Of a stretch of 29,494 nucleotides of DNA, positions 15,936 to 23,365 are shown in pieces; the stretch's first letter is position 1, and each line of letters begins with the position of its first letter. Under the pieces are notes generated by a model, which saw nothing but the letters and a program-made list of their open reading frames with translations, made no database searches and had not been told where the DNA came from. The position numbers and the translations under genes are program-made. The DNA comes from J005 sp964613235 (GTDB lineage: Bacteria; Pseudomonadota; Zetaproteobacteria; Mariprofundales; Mariprofundaceae). The stretch lies in the NCBI GenBank assembly GCA_964613235.1, contig CAZTGM010000019.1, positions 1-29,494 on the forward strand, in the 5' to 3' direction.

Positions 15936-17399
15936 ATGGCTAATGTAACATTCCCGTTTCCCTTCCCGGAACATCTGATTGCGCTGCTGCCGGAAATGGT
16001 TGTGGCCGTGATGGCGATGTTCCTGCTGTTGTTCGATCTGTTTGTGCCTAAGGAGCGCAAGTCGCTGACGGCCTGGCTTGCTGCGGCCACGGCGATTATC
16101 GGTGGTTTCGCCGCCCTGCAGGTTATGGGCGCGGACACGATGGTGGCTTTCTATGGCATGTTTGTACTCGATCCGTTTGCTGTGTTCTCCAAGGTGCTGA
16201 TCTGTGCAGGTACGGCGCTGGGCATCATTCTGTCCATCGATTATATGAAGGATGAGGAGAATGTCGGCGAATATTATGTGCTGATGCTGTTTGCCATGCT
16301 GGGCATGATGCTCATGGTCTCGGCCAATAATTTCATCACCATGTATCTCGGTCTGGAACTGATGGCCTTGTCGGTTTATGTGCTGGTCGGTTATCAGCGG
16401 GATACCTTGCGTTCCAGCGAAGCGGCACTGAAGTATTTTATTCTCGGCTCATTGTCTTCGGGCATGCTGCTTTATGGTGTAACCTTCCTTTACGGTGTAT
16501 CCGGAAGCTTTGACTTCAAGTTCATCGGGGATGCGCTGGCGCAAGGCGGCAGCAGTGCGCATGCAGCCACGCTGCTCGGTCTGGTGTTTGTGGTTGCGGG
16601 ACTGGCCTTCAAGGTATCCATGGCGCCGTTCCATATGTGGACGCCCGACGCCTATGAAGGTGCGCCGACGCCGATCACTGCATTCATGTCGGTGGCGCCG
16701 AAAGTCGCTGGTTTTGTCATTTTTATCCGCATTCTTGTCGATGCGCTGCCTGCCGTGCAGCACGAAGCCATGATGATTCTGACCTGGATGGCCATACTGA
16801 CGATGGCGATCGGCAATCTGGCAGCCATTGCCCAGCGCAACATCAAGCGCATGCTGGCCTATTCGACGATCGGCCATGTCGGTTTTGTCACGCTGGGCCT
16901 GATTGCCGGCAACAGTGAGGGCTATGCGGGCATTCTGGTTTACCTGTCCATTTACCTGTTCATGACCATGGGCGCCTTTGCCATCATCATTCTCATGCGC
17001 CGTGAAGGCATTCAGGGCGAGTTGCTGGACGATTTTGCAGGCTTGTCGCAGGTGCGCCCGGGTTATGCACTGGCCATGGGTTTGTTGCTGTTTTCCATGG
17101 CCGGCATTCCGTTCCTCGGCGGTTTCTGGGCGAAGTATGCGGTGTTTATTGCCGCCGTGCAGGCCGGTCATGTTTATCTGGTGCTGTATGCGCTGCTGTT
17201 TTCCGCTGTGGGTGCGTTTTATTATATCCGCGTGGTCAAATACATTTATTTCGATGAAGCGCGCGTGGCATTTAATTTCAATGACAGTGCCGTCATGCAG
17301 GCCACGGTTGTGGTCATGACACTCGTTATTGTGGCGCTGGGCCTGTATCCCGACCCGCTCATGGGGCTGTGTGCTTCGGCGGTAGCCGGACTGATCTAG
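15936..17399 (+). CDS. nuoN: NADH-quinone oxidoreductase subunit N
   Basis: NuoN is the proximal antiporter-like pump, next to NuoK. The 487-aa membrane protein has the family motifs LGLELMALSVYVLVGYQR and KVSMAPFHMWTPDAYEGAP, then KRMLAYSTIGHVGFVTLGL. The ribosome site is AAGGAAG. It is the last nuo gene. No hairpin terminator is visible in the 30 bp before the rpmE promoter, so read-through into rpmE is possible. Confidence 0.96.
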   Translation: MANVTFPFPFPEHLIALLPEMVVAVMAMFLLLFDLFVPKERKSLTAWLAAATAIIGGFAALQVMGADTMVAFYGMFVLDPFAVFSKVLICAGTALGIILSIDYMKDEENVGEYYVLMLFAMLGMMLMVSANNFITMYLGLELMALSVYVLVGYQRDTLRSSEAALKYFILGSLSSGMLLYGVTFLYGVSGSFDFKFIGDALAQGGSSAHAATLLGLVFVVAGLAFKVSMAPFHMWTPDAYEGAPTPITAFMSVAPKVAGFVIFIRILVDALPAVQHEAMMILTWMAILTMAIGNLAAIAQRNIKRMLAYSTIGHVGFVTLGLIAGNSEGYAGILVYLSIYLFMTMGAFAIIILMRREGIQGELLDDFAGLSQVRPGYALAMGLLLFSMAGIPFLGGFWAKYAVFIAAVQAGHVYLVLYALLFSAVGAFYYIRVVKYIYFDEARVAFNFNDSAVMQATVVVMTLVIVALGLYPDPLMGLCASAVAGLI

Positions 17400-17429
17400 G
17401 TAGTATCCCGCAGTCAGGAAGATTCGTGC

Positions 17430-17458
17430 TTGCATCGGCAGGCGCATGACGCTATAAA
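17430..17458 (+). promoter_or_regulatory. Candidate rpmE promoter
   Basis: TTGCAT (17430-17435) and TATAAA (17453-17458, five of six bases) are separated by 17 bp. Transcription would start near 17465, giving a leader of about 40 nt before the rpmE GTG. This would let ribosomal protein genes be expressed independently of nuo. Confidence 0.5.
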
Positions 17459-17504
17459 TCGCGCCCCTTTGAGATCATTGGGCTCATTGAACAGGAGATT
17501 GAAC

Positions 17505-17717
17505 GTGAAAGCTGGCATTCATCCAGAATATGTTGCATCCAAGGTAACCTGCTCCTGCGGGAACACCTTTGAAACCCGCTCGACGAAGGGCGATTTCCGC
17601 GTGGAAATCTGCTCGGCATGCCATCCGTTTTATACTGGCAAGCAGAAGATTGTGGATACCGAAGGTCGCGTAGAGCGCTTTTACAAGAAATACGGCAAGC
17701 CTGGCAAGGCAGCCTGA
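17505..17717 (+). CDS. rpmE: 50S ribosomal protein L31, zinc-binding type
   Basis: L31 bridges the central protuberance of the 50S subunit to the 30S head. This 70-aa form is the zinc-binding (C+) paralogue, with C16 and C18 (CSC) and C36 and C39 (CSAC). HPFYTGKQKIVDTEGRVERF is the family signature. I chose GTG 17505, preceded by AGGAG, giving (M)KAGIHPEY. An open frame from 17430 would add 25 residues unlike L31 and would start inside the promoter. Since it has all zinc ligands, a zinc-free copy used in zinc shortage might exist elsewhere. Confidence 0.96.
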   Translation: MKAGIHPEYVASKVTCSCGNTFETRSTKGDFRVEICSACHPFYTGKQKIVDTEGRVERFYKKYGKPGKAA

Positions 17718-17734
17718 GTATATTGGAGTTATCG

Positions 17735-18079
17735 ATGTACGCTGTAATCAAAACAGGCGGCAAACAGTACCGCGTCCAGGAAGGCGATGTATTGCGAGTC
17801 GAAAAGCTGGGTGTTGAAGCCGGCGAAAAGGTAACCTTTGACGACGTATTGCTCGTCGGTGAAGGCGAGGCGATCAAGGTTGGCGCTGATGTGGCCAAGG
17901 CCAAGGTCACCGCGGTTGTAACCGAAGAAGGTCGCGGCAAGAAAGTGGTGATTTTCAAGAAGCGTCGCCGCAAGAATTATCGTCTGACCAAGGGCCACCG
18001 GCAGGATTATACCGCGGTGCGCATTGAGAAGATCACAAAACCGCGTGCAGCGAAAGCTGCGGCTGCAGACAAGGAGTAA
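17735..18079 (+). CDS. rplU: 50S ribosomal protein L21
   Basis: L21 binds 23S rRNA near the base of L20 in the 50S subunit. The 114-aa protein starts with MYAVIKTGGKQYRV, the typical L21 opening. It contains VVIFKKRRRKNYRLTKGHRQ, the conserved RNA-binding part. The C-terminal tail is rich in Lys and Ala and variable. The start ATG at 17735 has GGAG in front. The frame is open upstream into rpmE, without similarity. It is followed by rpmA in the classic rplU-rpmA-obgE order. Confidence 0.97.
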   Translation: MYAVIKTGGKQYRVQEGDVLRVEKLGVEAGEKVTFDDVLLVGEGEAIKVGADVAKAKVTAVVTEEGRGKKVVIFKKRRRKNYRLTKGHRQDYTAVRIEKITKPRAAKAAAADKE

Positions 18080-18082
18080 ACC

Positions 18083-18331
18083 ATGGCACATAAAAAAGCA
18101 GGTGGTTCCAGTCGTAACGGACGCGATTCCAATTCGAAACGATTGGGCGTGAAGAAATATGGCGGCGAAGCCGTACGCGCGGGCAATATCCTCGTGCGTC
18201 AGCGTGGCACCAAGATTCGTCCGGGTGAGAATGTCGGCTGTGGCAAGGACTACACCCTGTTTGCATTGATTGATGGCAATGTGGAGTACTTCAAGAGTGC
18301 GGGTCGTACAACGGTACGTGTGACTGCCTGA
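18083..18331 (+). CDS. rpmA: 50S ribosomal protein L27
   Basis: L27 reaches into the peptidyl-transferase centre with its N-terminal tail. The 82-aa protein begins MAHKKAGGSSRNGRDSNSKR and continues with LGVKKYGGEAVRAGNILVRQ, both canonical. The tail starts directly with AHKKAGG, so there is no N-terminal extension for protease processing of the kind found in Firmicutes. The ribosome site is AAGGAG, immediately after rplU. A strong terminator follows. Confidence 0.98.
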   Translation: MAHKKAGGSSRNGRDSNSKRLGVKKYGGEAVRAGNILVRQRGTKIRPGENVGCGKDYTLFALIDGNVEYFKSAGRTTVRVTA

Positions 18332-18353
18332 AGTCAGGGATTGTCGGAATTGT

Positions 18354-18386
18354 AAAAAGGGGTGCGACTGGCGCACCCCTTTTTTT
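18354..18386 (+). terminator. Rho-independent terminator after rpmA
   Basis: GGGGTGCG (18359-18366) and CGCACCCC (18372-18379) form an 8-bp perfect stem with a 5-nt loop and a following run of seven T. An AAAAA run on the other side extends the pairing. It ends the rpmE-rplU-rpmA unit and means obgE needs its own promoter. Confidence 0.93.
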
Positions 18387-18408
18387 GTTGTGTGGTAAAG
18401 GTTGGATT

Positions 18409-18441
18409 TTGATTTACAAGAGTTCCGTGGTGTAATACAGC
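18409..18441 (+). promoter_or_regulatory. Candidate obgE promoter
   Basis: TTGATT (18409-18414) and TGTAAT (18431-18436, five of six bases) have a 16-bp spacer. The start of transcription would fall at about 18442-18444, on the obgE ATG itself. There is no Shine-Dalgarno sequence before that ATG. A promoter is expected in this gap because a strong terminator lies just upstream. Confidence 0.4.
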
Positions 18442-19497
18442 ATGCGTTTTATTGATGAAGTGAAGATTGAGGTCCGGGCGGGCAATGGCGGAGCCGGTTG
18501 CGTGTCGTTCCGGCGTGAGAAATATATACCCAAGGGCGGGCCGGACGGTGGTGATGGTGGCCGTGGCGGGCATGTTATTCTCGTTGCCAGCACGCGCAAG
18601 AACACGTTGCAGGAGTTGTATTTGCGCAAGCGCCTGATGGCCAAAAACGGGCAGCCCGGCATGGGTTCAGATTGCCACGGACGCAATGCGGAGGATATCG
18701 TTATCGAGGTGCCGGTGGGCACCATCGTCAAGGATGAGGAAGGGCATGTGCTCAAGGATTTGTCGGTAGCCGATGAGCGCTATGTATTGGCGCGTGGCGG
18801 CGAAGGTGGCCTGGGTAATGCGCATTTTGCGACCAGTACCAATCGTGCACCGCGCTATGCTCAACCGGGCGGGGAGGGTGAATCAGGGATTCGCCTGCTG
18901 GAACTGAAGATCATGGCCGATGTCGGCCTGGCCGGCTTGCCCAATGCCGGCAAGTCGACATTTCTCTCGAGCATTTCCAATGCCAGACCGAAAATCGCCG
19001 ATTATCCGTTTACAACGCTGGCCCCATCGCTGGGGCAGGTGTTTATGGATGATGGCGATGGCTTTGTCGTGGCCGACATCCCGGGGCTAATTGAGGGTGC
19101 GCATGAAGGCAAGGGCTTGGGCTCCCGTTTTCTGCGCCATCTGGAGCGGACGGCATTTATCCTGCATCTGGTGGATGCATCCTGTTTCGAAGGCAAGTCG
19201 ATCAGCGAGCAGGTGCGAGAGATTGAGCATGAGCTGCAGGGTTATGGTTCGACGGTGGCGGAAAAACCACGCATCCTGGTGCTGAACAAGATCGATCTGC
19301 TGGATGAACAGGGCATTGTCGCAGCCATGGATGAGGCTCGCAGCTTTGCCTTGCCAGTGCATGCCATTTCGGCTGTCAGTGGCGCCGGTGTACAACGGCT
19401 GCTGCACGAGGTATATGACAGTCTGCTGCAGATCAGGGAGTATGCGGCTACCGGAAAACAGACGAAAGAGGACTCAATTGATTCAGGACAGGAATGA
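18442..19497 (+). CDS. obgE: GTPase Obg (ObgE/CgtA)
   Basis: Obg is an essential GTPase that binds the 50S subunit, acts in its late assembly and responds to ppGpp. The 351-aa protein opens with the glycine-rich Obg fold (residues 1-158; MRFIDEVKIEVRAGNGGAGC and GGPDGGDGGRGG). The G domain follows, with G1 GLPNAGKST at 165-173, switch region YPFTTLAPSLG, G3 DIPGLIEGAHEGKGLG and G4 NKIDLLD. There is only a short tail rich in acidic and polar residues and no OCT domain. The ATG at 18442 gives the standard N terminus but has no ribosome site. It overlaps proB by 20 bp. Confidence 0.97.
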   Translation: MRFIDEVKIEVRAGNGGAGCVSFRREKYIPKGGPDGGDGGRGGHVILVASTRKNTLQELYLRKRLMAKNGQPGMGSDCHGRNAEDIVIEVPVGTIVKDEEGHVLKDLSVADERYVLARGGEGGLGNAHFATSTNRAPRYAQPGGEGESGIRLLELKIMADVGLAGLPNAGKSTFLSSISNARPKIADYPFTTLAPSLGQVFMDDGDGFVVADIPGLIEGAHEGKGLGSRFLRHLERTAFILHLVDASCFEGKSISEQVREIEHELQGYGSTVAEKPRILVLNKIDLLDEQGIVAAMDEARSFALPVHAISAVSGAGVQRLLHEVYDSLLQIREYAATGKQTKEDSIDSGQE

Positions 19498-20632
19498 TCT
19501 GCACAAGGTCAGGCGTATCGTGGTCAAGATCGGCAGCTCGTTGCTGGCTGATCCGAAAGGCGGTATTCGCCAGCCGGTTATCGATGCGCTGGCTGATGAG
19601 CTGGAAGCATTGATGCGCCGCGGCATGGAAGTGGCGGTGGTGACATCCGGTGCCGTTGCGCTGGGCTGTGTGCGGCTGGGCTGGACGGACCGGCCATTAA
19701 CGGTGCATGAGAAACAGGCTGCCGCAGCTATCGGTCAGCCCAAGCTGATGCGCGCCTATGGTAATGCCTTTGCCAGGCATGATCGTCTCGTGGCGCAGAT
19801 GTTGCTGACCAAGGATGATCTGCGGCATCGTCGCCGTTATCTGAATGCCAGCAATACCAGCGAAACGCTGTTTTCCGCTGGCGCCGTGCCCATTGTCAAT
19901 GAAAACGACACCGTTGTTGTCGAGGAGATTAAGTTCGGGGATAACGATTCGCTGGGTGCACTGGTCAGCCTCGTTATTGATGCCGATCTGCTGGTCATGC
20001 TGACTGATGTAGACGGCATGTTTGACAAGCCTCCGGCCGAGTATGCCGATGCGCAGCGCTTTGATGTCGTGCGGCACTTGACGGCCGATATTATCAGGGC
20101 TGCTGGTGGTTCGGGCTCGTCGTTCGGTACCGGAGGCATGGCCAGCAAGATGAACGCTGTGCGTATCAGTACGCGCGGCGGCGTGCTTTCGGCTATCGTC
20201 AACGGACATCAGCCCGGTGTATTAACGGCACTGCTTAATGGCGAACAGGTTGGCACGCTGTTTTTGTGTGGCAGCGACCGCCGCAGAAGGCGTCAGCACT
20301 GGATTGCTGATCTGTTGCGGCCTGTCGGACGCCTGATCGTGGATGAAGGCGCCGAGCAGGCACTGCTGCAGCGCGGCAGCAGCCTGTTGCCGGTTGGCGT
20401 GACGGCTGTCGAAGGCGTGTTTGATAAAGGTGAATGCATCGATATTGTCGGTAGCCACGGGGTCATTGCACGTGGCCTGAGCAATTACAGTGCCGAAGAC
20501 CTGCGCAAGATTCGAGGCCATTCCAGTCACAATATTGAACGCATTCTCGGTTATAAGGATTTTTCCTCGGTGATTCACCGTGATAATCTGGTGCTGTTGC
20601 ACCAGGGAACAGGAGAAGAACATGACGCATGA
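19478..20632 (+). CDS. proB: Glutamate 5-kinase with PUA domain
   Basis: ProB phosphorylates glutamate, the first step of proline synthesis, and is usually inhibited by proline. The amino-acid-kinase domain (residues 1 to about 260) shows VVKIGSSLL, VTSGAVALG, NENDTV and GTGGMASKMNA. A C-terminal PUA domain (about 285-370) follows. I chose the TTG at 19478, with GAGGA five bases upstream. This gives a 384-aa protein starting shortly before the first beta strand. The open frame reaches back to 19304 but lies inside obgE. The start lies inside obgE and the stop inside proA, so translation of the three is probably coupled. Confidence 0.94.
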   Translation: MIQDRNDLHKVRRIVVKIGSSLLADPKGGIRQPVIDALADELEALMRRGMEVAVVTSGAVALGCVRLGWTDRPLTVHEKQAAAAIGQPKLMRAYGNAFARHDRLVAQMLLTKDDLRHRRRYLNASNTSETLFSAGAVPIVNENDTVVVEEIKFGDNDSLGALVSLVIDADLLVMLTDVDGMFDKPPAEYADAQRFDVVRHLTADIIRAAGGSGSSFGTGGMASKMNAVRISTRGGVLSAIVNGHQPGVLTALLNGEQVGTLFLCGSDRRRRRQHWIADLLRPVGRLIVDEGAEQALLQRGSSLLPVGVTAVEGVFDKGECIDIVGSHGVIARGLSNYSAEDLRKIRGHSSHNIERILGYKDFSSVIHRDNLVLLHQGTGEEHDA

Positions 20633-21893
20633 TACTGCTGCACTGATGCAAACGCTGGGCATACAGGCAAGAGATGCTGCCGCCGCCATGCGTATGGCCG
20701 ATACGCGGGCCAAGAACAGAGCTTTGCAGAATGCTGCCGCCATTCTGCGGCGCGACATGGATGAGATTCTTTCGGCCAATGCGCTGGATATTCAGGCCGC
20801 CGAAGCCAACCATCTCGATGCGGCGCTGGTGGACCGCCTGTTGCTCAATGGCGATCGGGTGGAGGCCATGGCCGAAGGTCTGGAGCAGATTGCAGCACTG
20901 GCCGATCCGATCGGTGCCATTGATCAGCTGCGTTATCGTCCGTCCGGTATTCAGGTCGGACATATGCGCGTGCCGTTGGGCGTTATCGGGATTATTTATG
21001 AATCGCGTCCCAATGTGACAGCGGATGCCGCAGGCCTTTGTCTGAAGTCGGGCAATGCAGCCATTCTGCGTGGTGGTTCGGAGGCCATCCATTCCAACCG
21101 CGCCATTGCCGCCTGTATGCGTCGGGCCCTGGTTGATGCCGGTTTGCCGCAGGATGCCGTGCAACTGATTGATGCTACCGATCGTGCCTGGGTCGGTGAG
21201 TTGTTGCGTAGTGATGATTATGTGGATGTGATTATCCCGCGTGGTGGTCGTTCGCTGATCGAACGGGTAGCGGCGGAATCACGGGTGCCGGTTATCAAGC
21301 ACCTGGACGGCATCTGCCATGTCTATATCGATGCCGCTGCCGATTACGACAAGGCCGTGGCCATTGCTATCAACGCCAAAACGCATCGCTATGGCGTTTG
21401 CAATGCCATGGAGACATTGCTGGTGCATGAGCAGAAAGCAGCGCGCGTCCTGCCGGAGATTTCCCGCCTGCTGGCGGAAAAAGGTGTGGAGATTCGCGGC
21501 TGTGAGCGAACCTGTGCCTTGCTGGTCGGTGAATCGCATGTGTGTCCGGCCAGTGAGGAGGACTGGGCGACGGAATACCTGGCGCCCGTGCTGGCTATTC
21601 GTGTGGTCGACAGCCTGCAGACGGCCATGGATCATATTGCCCGTTACGGATCGGGGCATACCGATGCAATTGTCACCGAGGACTATCATGCCGGTCAGCT
21701 GTTTCTTCGAGAGGTAGATTCCTCGTCGGTCATGTGGAATGCCAGTACGCGTTTTGCCGATGGTTTCGAATACGGCCTGGGAGCGGAAATCGGCATTTCG
21801 ACGGACCGTCTGCATGTGCGTGGTCCGGTTGGTCTGGAAGGGCTGACGACGCAGAAATGGATCGTGCTGGGCAACGGCGAGGTGCGTCAGTAG
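20622..21893 (+). CDS. proA: Gamma-glutamyl phosphate reductase
   Basis: ProA reduces gamma-glutamyl phosphate with NADPH to glutamate semialdehyde, the second step of proline synthesis after ProB. The 423-aa protein belongs to the aldehyde dehydrogenase fold. It shows PLGVIGIIYESRPNVTADAA, KSGNAAILRGGSEA and the catalytic cysteine C260 in RYGVCNAMETLLVH, then ASTRFADGFEYGLGAEIGIS. ATG 20622 has AGGAGAAG upstream and overlaps proB by 11 bp. The unstable ProB product is channelled between the two enzymes in known systems, which fits the overlap. Confidence 0.97.
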   Translation: MTHDTAALMQTLGIQARDAAAAMRMADTRAKNRALQNAAAILRRDMDEILSANALDIQAAEANHLDAALVDRLLLNGDRVEAMAEGLEQIAALADPIGAIDQLRYRPSGIQVGHMRVPLGVIGIIYESRPNVTADAAGLCLKSGNAAILRGGSEAIHSNRAIAACMRRALVDAGLPQDAVQLIDATDRAWVGELLRSDDYVDVIIPRGGRSLIERVAAESRVPVIKHLDGICHVYIDAAADYDKAVAIAINAKTHRYGVCNAMETLLVHEQKAARVLPEISRLLAEKGVEIRGCERTCALLVGESHVCPASEEDWATEYLAPVLAIRVVDSLQTAMDHIARYGSGHTDAIVTEDYHAGQLFLREVDSSSVMWNASTRFADGFEYGLGAEIGISTDRLHVRGPVGLEGLTTQKWIVLGNGEVRQ

Positions 21894-22547
21894 TTGAGAC
21901 AGCGCATCATCGGCTTGTTTGGCGGAAGTTTCGATCCGCCGCATCTGGGGCATTTGGCTCTGGCGCAGCAGGCGCTGGCGCATCGCCTTGTGGATGAAGT
22001 CTGGCTGGTGCCGGTGGGGCAGCCTGTGCATCGTCGTCTGTCCGGTTGTGCCGATGGCGAACTACGGGCGCAATGGTTGCGGCAGATGACGGCGAAGATG
22101 CCGTCAGTGCACGTGTGGGATTGGGAAGTACGTCAGCCGCATGCGGTGGCGGCGATTGAAACCCTGCGTGCCTTTACGCAGGCTTATCCGCAGGATCGGT
22201 CGGTATGGCTGATGGGGGCGGATGCGTTGCAGGGCTTCGAGCGCTGGATTGGCTACCCCGAACATCGCCGCTATTGCGATCTGGTGGTGTTTGCCCGTGT
22301 CGGTTGTGCATTGCCACATATTGATGGTTGGCAACAGCTATCCGAACAGGCCTGGCCTGCACGGCAGGGGTCGGGGCATGTGCTGTATATGCAGGCGCCC
22401 TTGCCGGATATTTCCGCCACGGAACTGCGTCGTCGTTTACGGGCAGGTGAGTCCGTTGCGGGTATGGTGGATGAAACGATTATGGATGAATTGCGATGCC
22501 GTTATGGGGTATCGGACGGGCATGACTCTGCCCGTCACAAGGAGTAA
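21894..22547 (+). CDS. nadD: Nicotinate-nucleotide adenylyltransferase
   Basis: NadD joins nicotinate mononucleotide and ATP to make deamido-NAD, a step in NAD synthesis. The 217-aa protein has the nucleotidyltransferase opening GLFGGSFDPPHLGHL (with the HxGH motif), WLMGADAL in the middle, and DISATELRRRL, the ISSTxxR-type motif. The start must be TTG 21894: the codon before it is the proA stop, and no other start lies upstream of the first beta strand. GAGG lies about 14 bases upstream, so initiation may depend on proA translation. The nadD-rsfS-rlmH order is common in bacteria. Confidence 0.95.
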   Translation: MRQRIIGLFGGSFDPPHLGHLALAQQALAHRLVDEVWLVPVGQPVHRRLSGCADGELRAQWLRQMTAKMPSVHVWDWEVRQPHAVAAIETLRAFTQAYPQDRSVWLMGADALQGFERWIGYPEHRRYCDLVVFARVGCALPHIDGWQQLSEQAWPARQGSGHVLYMQAPLPDISATELRRRLRAGESVAGMVDETIMDELRCRYGVSDGHDSARHKE

Positions 22548-22549
22548 GT

Positions 22550-22909
22550 GTGAGCAAGGAAGATATTCAGGCCTATGAGCAGTTGACCGAGTCGGTGGTG
22601 ATGGCGCTGGAGGATAAGAAAGCGCAGCAGATTCTGGTCATTGATGTACGTGGTCGCTGCGATTTCGCCGACCGCTTTGTTATTGCGACCGGTCGTTCGG
22701 ATCGTCAGCTCAAAGCGTTGGCGCAATCGGTGAGTGAAGCGGCGCATCAGCATGGTCTGGCGGCCAAGGTGGAAGGGCTGGAGGCTATGGAATGGTTGCT
22801 CGTCGACCTTGGTGATGTGGTTGTACACCTGTTCCTGCCGGAAGTTCGGGAAAGCTTTCAGCTTGAGCATTTGTGGTCGCAACCGGATTCGCTCGCCGGA
22901 GAAGGCTGA
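22550..22909 (+). CDS. rsfS: Ribosome silencing factor RsfS
   Basis: RsfS binds L14 on the 50S subunit and blocks subunit joining, slowing translation in starvation. The 119-aa protein has the family pattern: AQQILVIDVRGRCDFADRFVIATGRSD condensed from DxxxxxxxADxFVIxTG, and GLEAMEWLLVDLGDVVVHLF near the end. The start is GTG 22550 with AAGGAG upstream, two bases after the nadD stop. rlmH follows 6 bp downstream. Confidence 0.95.
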   Translation: MSKEDIQAYEQLTESVVMALEDKKAQQILVIDVRGRCDFADRFVIATGRSDRQLKALAQSVSEAAHQHGLAAKVEGLEAMEWLLVDLGDVVVHLFLPEVRESFQLEHLWSQPDSLAGEG

Positions 22910-22915
22910 CGATAC

Positions 22916-23365
22916 ATGCATATTCGGCTGTTTGCAGTGGGCAAGGGGCGCTCCGAACTGGTGGCATTCGAGTCGGATTTTCTGCGTCGCATGCGCCCGT
23001 TTGCTGATGTGCAGCTGATTGAATTGCCGGAGGGACGCGGCAAGCAGGGCGCGCAGGTGCGCCAGCAGGAAGGAAAACGCATTCTTTCCCGCGTGGCTGA
23101 GGGTTTTATCCTGTTTGATGAACGCGGGAAGGTGCTTTCCAGCAGGCAGTGGGCTGCATTTTTCGAGCGCCAGCCTGGCAATGCCCGGCTGGATTTCGTC
23201 ATTGGCGGCGCTTCTGGCGTGAGTGAACAGGTGCGTGGGAAGGCGACACAGTGCTGGAGCCTTTCCGGCCTGACATTGCCGCATCAACTGGTACGGCCAC
23301 TGGTGCTGGAACAGTGTTATCGCGCCTTTACGATTATCCACGGCCATCCGTATCATCGCGAATGA
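22916..23365 (+). CDS. rlmH: 23S rRNA pseudouridine-1915 N3-methyltransferase RlmH
   Basis: RlmH is a small SPOUT methyltransferase that methylates pseudouridine 1915 in helix 69 of 23S rRNA on the 70S ribosome. The 149-aa protein is close to the usual 155. It shows LDFVIGGASGVS (the SAM-binding G-rich loop) and ends with LEQCYRAFTIIHGHPYHRE, where the terminal YHRE-type segment is characteristic. GGAGAAGG lies about 10 bases before the ATG. Its stop overlaps the next start (ATGATG). Confidence 0.95.
   Translation: MHIRLFAVGKGRSELVAFESDFLRRMRPFADVQLIELPEGRGKQGAQVRQQEGKRILSRVAEGFILFDERGKVLSSRQWAAFFERQPGNARLDFVIGGASGVSEQVRGKATQCWSLSGLTLPHQLVRPLVLEQCYRAFTIIHGHPYHRE

Noticed and set aside
16449..17447. 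332-aa - strand frame opposite nuoN
   Set aside because: It is the antisense of a membrane protein, giving a His/Gln/Arg-rich product without hydrophobic or domain structure.
18354..18386. Hairpin considered as an attenuator for obgE
   Set aside because: An 8-bp GC-rich stem with seven T is a plain terminator. No competing structure or leader peptide is visible.
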